Shown one piece after another: positions 58,684 to 64,000 of a DNA stretch of 64,000 bases. A model generated the notes under the pieces. The model was not told where the DNA came from. It did no database searches and saw nothing but the letters and a program-made list of their open reading frames with translations. Numbering within the stretch: position 1 is the stretch's first letter; each line of letters starts with the position of its first letter. The position numbers and the translations under genes are program-made. This stretch comes from an uncultured Aquimarina sp. (GTDB taxonomy: Bacteria; Bacteroidota; Bacteroidia; Flavobacteriales; Flavobacteriaceae): NCBI GenBank assembly GCA_947501475.1, contig CANMWA010000017.1, forward strand, positions 1 through 64,000, given 5' to 3'.

Positions 58684-61600
58684 ATGACCAAAAAAATTAT
58701 TTTTGCATCCCTATGTGCATTATTCTCTATAGGTATGCAATCACAAGATATTGTTCTTAAAGGAAAAGAACTATTTGGCAATCTTGAAGCAAGACAAATA
58801 GGACCAGCTCTTATGAGTGGTCGGATAATTGACCTAGAAAATCATCCTACAAACAGTAAAATACTATATGCTGGTACAGCTGGTGGTGGCGTCTGGAAAT
58901 CAACTAATGGAGGAGCTAGTTTTACATCTGTTTTTGATAAACATGCACAATCTATTGGTGTAGTAGCTATAGATCCTAGTGATCCAGATAATACAGTCTG
59001 GGTAGGTACTGGTGAGATATGGACCAGAAACAGTGTATCTATAGGAGATGGGTTATACAAATCAAATGATGGTGGTGCCAACTGGAAAAAAATGGGGTTT
59101 GAAAACTCTGAACGCATCAGTAGTATTGAAATTAACCCTAAAAATCCAAACGAAGTTTATGTAGCCGTTCTTGGTGCATTATGGGGCGATAGTGAAGACA
59201 GAGGAGTTTATAAGACTATAGATGGTGGTAAAACTTGGAATAAAATATTGTATACCAACGAAAAAACTGGTGCTAGTGATATATTAATGGATCCAACTAA
59301 TCCAAATATCTTATATGCATCTATGTGGGAGTTTAGAAGAACCGCATGGGGATTTAACTCTGGAGGGCCAAGCAGTGCATTATACAAATCAACCGATGCC
59401 GGAAAAACATGGAACAAAATTCATAAAGGCTTCCCTACTGGAGATCTAGGTAGATTTGCATTAGCAATAGCACCCTCTAATCCAAAAATTATCTATACAG
59501 TAATTGAGAGTAAAGAAAAAAAAGGATTATATCGCTCTGATGATGGCGGTGTTAACTGGAAATTATTAAATGATGATTTTGGTCTAGTTGTAAGACCTTT
59601 TTACTTTTCAAGAATTGTAGTTCATCCTACTAACCCCGACATTATAGTAAAAGGAGGATTGTTTGGATCTATCTCTAGAGATGGGGGGAAAACTTTCAAA
59701 ACGCTTGGCGAAATGCATGCTGATATTCATGATGTAGTTTTTGACATTAATAACCCTGATGGAATGTACGTAGGAACAGATGGAGGAGTGTATAGAAGCT
59801 GGGATGGTGGATCTACCATGGATATGGTAGATAATCTGCCCGTTTCACAATTTTATCATATTAGTGTTGATAATGATGAGCCTTATAATATTTATGGAGG
59901 TCTTCAAGATAATGGATCTTGGTGGGGGCCTTCTTCTTCTCCTGGAGGTATTGAAGCAAGGGATTGGAATTGCGTTGGTGTTGGAGATGGATTTAGAGTC
60001 TTGAGACACCCAACAAAACGTATTATTTATTCTGAAATGCAAGGAGCACAAAATGTCTGGAGATATGATATGGATAAAAACTATACAAAAACCATCCAAC
60101 CATTATCGATTAAAGGGGAAGCTGATTTACGTTTCAACTGGAATGCGCCAATGGCAATTAGTAATCATCAACCAGATCGATTTTATATGGGAAGTCAATT
60201 CTTACATGTAAGTGAAGACATGGGTAATAATTGGAAAAAAATATCTCCGGATCTAACAACTAATGATCCTGTAAAACAAGATAAAGAGTCTGGTGGTATT
60301 TCTACTGATAAATCTGGAGCAGAAACCCATACAACAATCTTTACTATTGCAGAATCTCCTATCGATGAAAAAATAATATGGGTAGGAACAGATGATGGTA
60401 ATATACAAGTAACTCAAGATGGCGGAAATTCCTGGGCAAATACTGTTGCAAATATTCAAGGGCTTCCAAAAAACACATGGGTATATCATATAGAGGCAAG
60501 CTCACATAATAAAAGCACTGCATATGCGGTCTTTGATGGTCATGCATCTGGAGATATGAATACTTATGTATATAAAACATCAGATTTTGGAAAAACTTGG
60601 AAATCTATAGCAACAGATGATATTATCGGGTTTGCAAGAAACATTCAAGAAGATTATGTAAATAAAGATCTTTTATTTTTGGGTACAGAATTTGGATTAT
60701 TTATTACCATCGATGGCGGTAAAAACTGGTCTCGTTTTACCAATAATATGCCTGCAACTGCTGTTCATTTTATTGATCTTCAGAAAAAAACCAATGATTT
60801 GGTAATGGGTACTCATGGTCGCGGTGTTATTATCATCGATGATATTTCTCCATTACGACAAATCAGTCAAGAAGTCTTGGCAAAAGATGTGCACTTTTTT
60901 GATTCAAAACAAGCCATAATAAAAGAAGAAGGTGGATTTGGCGGAGGAAGTACCGAGCTACAATTTGTAGGTAAAAACCCCGGAGCTTCTGCTAAGATCA
61001 TTTACTATTTGAAGAAAAGGCATACTTTCGGAAAAATGACACTTGTTGTTCAAGATCAAGAAGGTAATCAAATAGCAAGTCTGGCTCCTGGTAAAGCTAA
61101 AGGAATTAATATAGTAGATTGGAATTTCAGGAAAAAAGGGCCAAAAATAGCAGCCGGTAAAACATTTACTCGTGGTGGTTTTACAGCTCCTAGAGCTGCA
61201 GCTGGAACATATAAAATAGTGCTTAAAAAAGGAAAAAATGAGTATACAAGCGCTATAATTATAAAGAATGACCCTGCATCACTAATTACTGGCAAAGATC
61301 GAATCGCACAACAAAAAACAGCGCAAGAATTATTTAACAATATGGAAGATTTAGCATATTTAGTGTATCAAATCGACCAAAATATTAAAAAAGCTGAAGA
61401 AGTTGCTAAAAATGACCCGGCTTCTAAAAAAATAACTTCAGTTGTAATTAAAGAGTTAAGTGCTTTAAAAGAAAACTTGGTAGTAACTACTGGTGACAAT
61501 TATGTAAACGAAGCCGAACCGCAACTAAGAGAGAAACTTTCAGATTTATATAGTGAAGTAACTGAGCAATTTGAAAAACCTTCACTATCACAAATTGAAA

Positions 61601-61752
61601 ATAAAGAGGTTTTGGAAACTAGATTAAATGATGGTAAATCTGCTTACGAAAAGATAAAAAGTAAACAGCTTGCTAAACTGAATACATATTTTGAAAAAAA
61701 CGGAGGTGTTCCTGCCAAAATTTTAAGTAAAGAAGAATTCATCAGTAAATAG
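58684..61752 (+). CDS. VPS10/sortilin-like BNR-repeat secreted protein
   Basis: A 1022-residue protein from the ATG at 58684; an in-frame TTG at 58645 lies inside the preceding terminator and is rejected. The Sec signal is about 1-20. About ten Asp-box-type repeats (STNGGASFTSV, SNDGGANWKK, TIDGGKTWNK, STDAGKTWNK, SDDGGVNWKL, TIDGGKNWSR) build a ten-bladed propeller to about residue 715. A beta domain and an alpha-helical C-terminal domain (about 860-1000) follow. This layout is widespread in Bacteroidota under names such as glycosyl hydrolase, without proved activity. No T9SS sorting domain is evident. Confidence 0.85.
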   Translation: MTKKIIFASLCALFSIGMQSQDIVLKGKELFGNLEARQIGPALMSGRIIDLENHPTNSKILYAGTAGGGVWKSTNGGASFTSVFDKHAQSIGVVAIDPSDPDNTVWVGTGEIWTRNSVSIGDGLYKSNDGGANWKKMGFENSERISSIEINPKNPNEVYVAVLGALWGDSEDRGVYKTIDGGKTWNKILYTNEKTGASDILMDPTNPNILYASMWEFRRTAWGFNSGGPSSALYKSTDAGKTWNKIHKGFPTGDLGRFALAIAPSNPKIIYTVIESKEKKGLYRSDDGGVNWKLLNDDFGLVVRPFYFSRIVVHPTNPDIIVKGGLFGSISRDGGKTFKTLGEMHADIHDVVFDINNPDGMYVGTDGGVYRSWDGGSTMDMVDNLPVSQFYHISVDNDEPYNIYGGLQDNGSWWGPSSSPGGIEARDWNCVGVGDGFRVLRHPTKRIIYSEMQGAQNVWRYDMDKNYTKTIQPLSIKGEADLRFNWNAPMAISNHQPDRFYMGSQFLHVSEDMGNNWKKISPDLTTNDPVKQDKESGGISTDKSGAETHTTIFTIAESPIDEKIIWVGTDDGNIQVTQDGGNSWANTVANIQGLPKNTWVYHIEASSHNKSTAYAVFDGHASGDMNTYVYKTSDFGKTWKSIATDDIIGFARNIQEDYVNKDLLFLGTEFGLFITIDGGKNWSRFTNNMPATAVHFIDLQKKTNDLVMGTHGRGVIIIDDISPLRQISQEVLAKDVHFFDSKQAIIKEEGGFGGGSTELQFVGKNPGASAKIIYYLKKRHTFGKMTLVVQDQEGNQIASLAPGKAKGINIVDWNFRKKGPKIAAGKTFTRGGFTAPRAAAGTYKIVLKKGKNEYTSAIIIKNDPASLITGKDRIAQQKTAQELFNNMEDLAYLVYQIDQNIKKAEEVAKNDPASKKITSVVIKELSALKENLVVTTGDNYVNEAEPQLREKLSDLYSEVTEQFEKPSLSQIENKEVLETRLNDGKSAYEKIKSKQLAKLNTYFEKNGGVPAKILSKEEFISK

Positions 61753-61769
61753 ATATAGAATTCTATAAA

Positions 61770-61797
61770 AAAACTCCCTAGCTAGGGAGTTTTTTTA
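61770..61797 (+). terminator. Rho-independent terminator
   Basis: ACTCCCTAGCTAGGGAGT (61773-61790) is self-complementary and followed by a run of Ts, 20 bp after the VPS10-like stop codon. Confidence 0.9.
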
Positions 61798-61947
61798 TAT
61801 CCTCACTTACCATTAATTTAACGCTATAAACTAAATTAAAAATTAGATTTATAGATGTTTATATTGTTTATAAGTAGTTTAAAACTCTACAACAGGTCTT
61901 GGTTTTTGAACTCGACAAATCCCTATTTTTAATAAACCTTCTATATT

Positions 61948-62352
61948 ATGGAAAACAGGGAATCAAATTTATTGGCAATACGACCGCAATTATTAAACGC
62001 CAGGGTTTCTGAAAATATGACTCATGATGAGCAATTTCAGAATAAAACAATCAGACCAATTATTAAATTACAAGGAGATTTACTAATTCAAGTATTCAAA
62101 AATTATATTAAGAAAAGGAAGAATACATTTTATGAATTATCATTAGAAAAACGATTAGAGTTTATCGAAAATGCAGTTCAAAAAGACATGAAATTTAGAA
62201 ATAGCCTTAAAGGGATGATTATTGGCCAATTTACAGTAGATGAATATCTAATGTATACCAAAAACTCGTCGGCTCTTAATAAACGAATGATGAATATTGT
62301 AAAAGAGCGCTTACAAGATAATGTTCAGTTACTAGAGTATAAAGTTGCTTAA
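61948..62352 (+). CDS. Conserved flavobacterial small protein (often labelled glyoxalase)
   Basis: A 134-residue, mostly helical, soluble protein (LLAIRPQLLNARVSENM; TIRPIIKLQGDLLIQVF; LIGQF-like segment MIIGQFTVDEY). I recall similar small proteins in Flavobacteriaceae annotated as glyoxalase, but no vicinal-oxygen-chelate metal motif is visible, so that name is not supported here. Function unknown. Convergent with purC. Confidence 0.65.
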   Translation: MENRESNLLAIRPQLLNARVSENMTHDEQFQNKTIRPIIKLQGDLLIQVFKNYIKKRKNTFYELSLEKRLEFIENAVQKDMKFRNSLKGMIIGQFTVDEYLMYTKNSSALNKRMMNIVKERLQDNVQLLEYKVA

Positions 62353-62356
62353 TTAT

Positions 62357-62387
62357 AAAAAGGAGATGATTATAATCATCTCCTTTT
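62357..62387. terminator. Bidirectional terminator between convergent genes
   Basis: AAAAAGGAGATGATTA (62357-62372) pairs with TAATCATCTCCTTTTT (62373-62387), giving A and T tracts on either side, so it can end both transcripts. The last codons and stop of purC lie in the stem. Confidence 0.85.
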
Positions 62388-63326
62388 TAAATAATCAAGA
62401 ACATTATTTTCAATACGTTTTTCAACCTCAGAAACATCGGCTTTTATAAAACCTGTACCTGTAATATTTTCGTAAAGTTCTATATATCGCTGGGATACTG
62501 ATTCTATATATTTATTGGTCATTTCAGGAATCTGTTGTCCTTCCTTTCCTTGAAAACCATTACTAATTAACCATTGCCTAACAAATTCTTTAGATAACTG
62601 TTTTTGCAGCTCTCCTTTTTGTTGTCTTTCGTCATAACCATCTATATAAAAGTAACGAGAAGAATCTGGAGTATGTATTTCGTCTATTAAAACAATTTTT
62701 CCTTCCTTGGTTTTACCAAATTCGTATTTGGTATCTACTAGGATCAATCCTCGTTTTGCGGCAATCTCTGTTCCTCTAGCAAAAAGTTTACGAGTATAAT
62801 CTTCAAGAATCAAATAATCATCTTCAGAAACAATTCCTTTAGCTAATATTTCTTCTCTAGAAATATCTTCATCATGCTCCCCATTATCAGCTTTGGTCGA
62901 AGGAGTAATAATAGGTTTAGGAAATCTATCATTTTCTTTCATTCCATCTGGCATGGCTACACCGCACAATACACGCTTACCTACTTTATATTCTCTAGCT
63001 GCATGACCCGACAAATATCCTCGAATAACCATTTCTACTTTAAAAGGTTCACATAAATACCCAACCGCAACATTTGGATCTGGAGTAGCAATCAACCAAT
63101 TTGGCACCAAATCCTCGGTGTCCTTCATCATTTGTGTGGCAATTTGGTTAAGTATCTGTCCTTTAAAAGGTATTCCTTTGGGCATAACAACATCAAAGGC
63201 TGATAGCCGATCTGTAGCGATCATTACCAACAACTCATCATTAATATTGTATACCTCTCTTACTTTTCCTTTATATATAGATTTTTGATTAGGAAAATTA
63301 TAGTTTGTATCTACTATTGTGCTCAT
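62376..63326 (-). CDS. purC: Phosphoribosylaminoimidazole-succinocarboxamide synthase (SAICAR synthetase)
   Basis: A 316-residue purine enzyme joining CAIR and aspartate with ATP. Seen: YKGKVREVYNI near the N-terminus (nucleotide loop), IATDRLSAFDVVMP, VIRGYLSGHA with the VEMVIRGY strand, LILVDTKYEFG and EIHTPDSSRYF, all family signatures. It is the longer form (about 300 residues) common in Bacteroidota. It lies 30 bp after phoH on the same strand. Confidence 0.96.
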   Translation of the reverse strand: MSTIVDTNYNFPNQKSIYKGKVREVYNINDELLVMIATDRLSAFDVVMPKGIPFKGQILNQIATQMMKDTEDLVPNWLIATPDPNVAVGYLCEPFKVEMVIRGYLSGHAAREYKVGKRVLCGVAMPDGMKENDRFPKPIITPSTKADNGEHDEDISREEILAKGIVSEDDYLILEDYTRKLFARGTEIAAKRGLILVDTKYEFGKTKEGKIVLIDEIHTPDSSRYFYIDGYDERQQKGELQKQLSKEFVRQWLISNGFQGKEGQQIPEMTNKYIESVSQRYIELYENITGTGFIKADVSEVEKRIENNVLDYLKRR

Positions 63327-63356
63327 TTAATTGGTTTGTGAGTATTTTCAGATAAA

Positions 63357-64000
63357 TTATTCATTTCTATGTTCAATCTCCTTATATGCCGAAATTACTT
63401 TTCTTACCAATTTGTGACGAATCACATCTTTATCATCCAGATAGATCATACCAATTCCTTGAATGTTTTTTAAGACCAGTAATGCTTCTTTAAGACCCGA
63501 AGTAACTCTTCTTGGTAAATCTATTTGTCCTGGATCTCCTGTGATTATAAACTTAGCATTTTTACCCATACGGGTTAAAAACATTTTCATTTGTGCATGC
63601 GTTGTATTTTGAGCTTCATCAAGTATTACAAAAGCATTATCAAGAGTTCTACCTCTCATAAATGCCATTGGAGCGATTTGAATGACTCCTTTCTCTATAA
63701 AACTATCCAATTTTTCATTAGGGATCATATCTCGTAAGGCATCGTATAAAGGCTGCATATATGGATCTAATTTTTCTTTTAAGTCTCCTGGTAAAAATCC
63801 AAGGTTTTCCCCTGCTTCAACAGCAGGTCTTGTAAGAATAATACGTCTAACTTGTTTTTCTTTTAATGCTTTTACTGCTAGTGCAACTCCGGTATAGGTT
63901 TTTCCGGTTCCTGCAGGACCAATTGCAAAAACCATATCATTCTTGTTTGACGACTCTACAAGTTTACGCTGATTAGCTGTTTGTGCTTTGATAAGTTTAC
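63357..64000 (-). CDS. phoH: PhoH-family ATPase (partial, N-terminus beyond right edge)
   Basis: The minus frame is open to the window edge and the gene clearly continues; the codon at 63935 is an internal Met. Visible: Walker A FAIGPAGTGKTYTGVALA, LTRPAVEAGENLGFLPGDL, Walker B FVILDEAQNTTHAQMKMFLTR and TGDPGQIDLPR, ending IEHRNE. PhoH-like proteins are nucleic-acid-linked ATPases of uncertain role. Probably co-transcribed with purC, 30 bp downstream. Confidence 0.95.
   Translation of the reverse strand, partial: KLIKAQTANQRKLVESSNKNDMVFAIGPAGTGKTYTGVALAVKALKEKQVRRIILTRPAVEAGENLGFLPGDLKEKLDPYMQPLYDALRDMIPNEKLDSFIEKGVIQIAPMAFMRGRTLDNAFVILDEAQNTTHAQMKMFLTRMGKNAKFIITGDPGQIDLPRRVTSGLKEALLVLKNIQGIGMIYLDDKDVIRHKLVRKVISAYKEIEHRNE

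Noticed and set aside
61948..62352. Glyoxalase function
   Set aside because: No metal-binding VOC motif is visible; the name seems inherited from database labels.

Overview
The window is AT-rich DNA from a member of the Bacteroidota, most likely a marine Flavobacteriaceae. The evidence is a SusC/SusD pair, a hybrid two-component regulator, C-terminal sorting domains of the type IX secretion system, many Cys-type sulfatases and flavobacterial housekeeping genes. Genus is not claimed.

Layout. (1) 1-6.0 kb, minus strand: the edge of a non-ribosomal peptide cluster. It has the first C-A part of an NRPS (runs off the left edge), a diaminobutyrate-type aminotransferase, a SyrD/PvdE-type peptide exporter and a type II thioesterase. 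(2) 6.0-10.4 kb: a scarred junction. It has an IS200-type transposase killed by an amber codon, an IS5-type N-terminal fragment, a methyltransferase-like gene, an unknown ORF without an ATG, a 3' fragment of an initiator tRNA with its terminator, and what looks like the last bases of a tRNA-Ser followed by a strong terminator. (3) 10.4-28.5 kb: first half of a large sulfated-polysaccharide utilisation locus (PUL). SusC, SusD and a sulfatase run leftward; a hybrid two-component regulator, a sulfatase, a formylglycine-generating enzyme (FGE), a sodium/solute symporter and a secreted beta-propeller protein run rightward. (4) 28.5-33.5 kb: an 85-bp tandem repeat and a small unrelated block (AraC regulator, SDR, SnoaL-Atu4866 fusion, cyclase-like protein, ankyrin protein). 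(5) 33.7-52.2 kb: second half of the PUL. A six-gene leftward operon holds GH2, a GH-D-like glycosidase and four overlapping sulfatases; three further sulfatases and a modular GH16 enzyme follow. (6) 52.5-64 kb: sensor kinase/response regulator pair, DEAD-box helicase, DUF72, LolA-like protein, a VPS10-like repeat protein, purC and phoH (truncated by the window edge).

How it works together (inference). The nine sulfatases all have Cys in the CxPxR position and so need conversion to formylglycine. The PUL encodes its own FGE, which keeps both catalytic cysteines and carries a lipoprotein signal like several of its clients. GH16 (secreted by T9SS) would cut the polymer, SusCD import oligomers, periplasmic sulfatases strip sulfate, GH2 and the GH-D-like enzyme release sugars, and the symporter takes them up. 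The substrate is not fixed: GH2, GH36-like and many sulfatases suggest a sulfated galactan, but no GH117, GH127/129 or GH86 gene is in the window. A shared motif, TGYAACAT-N4/5-ACC, sits in four PUL intergenic regions and is a candidate operator for the regulator.
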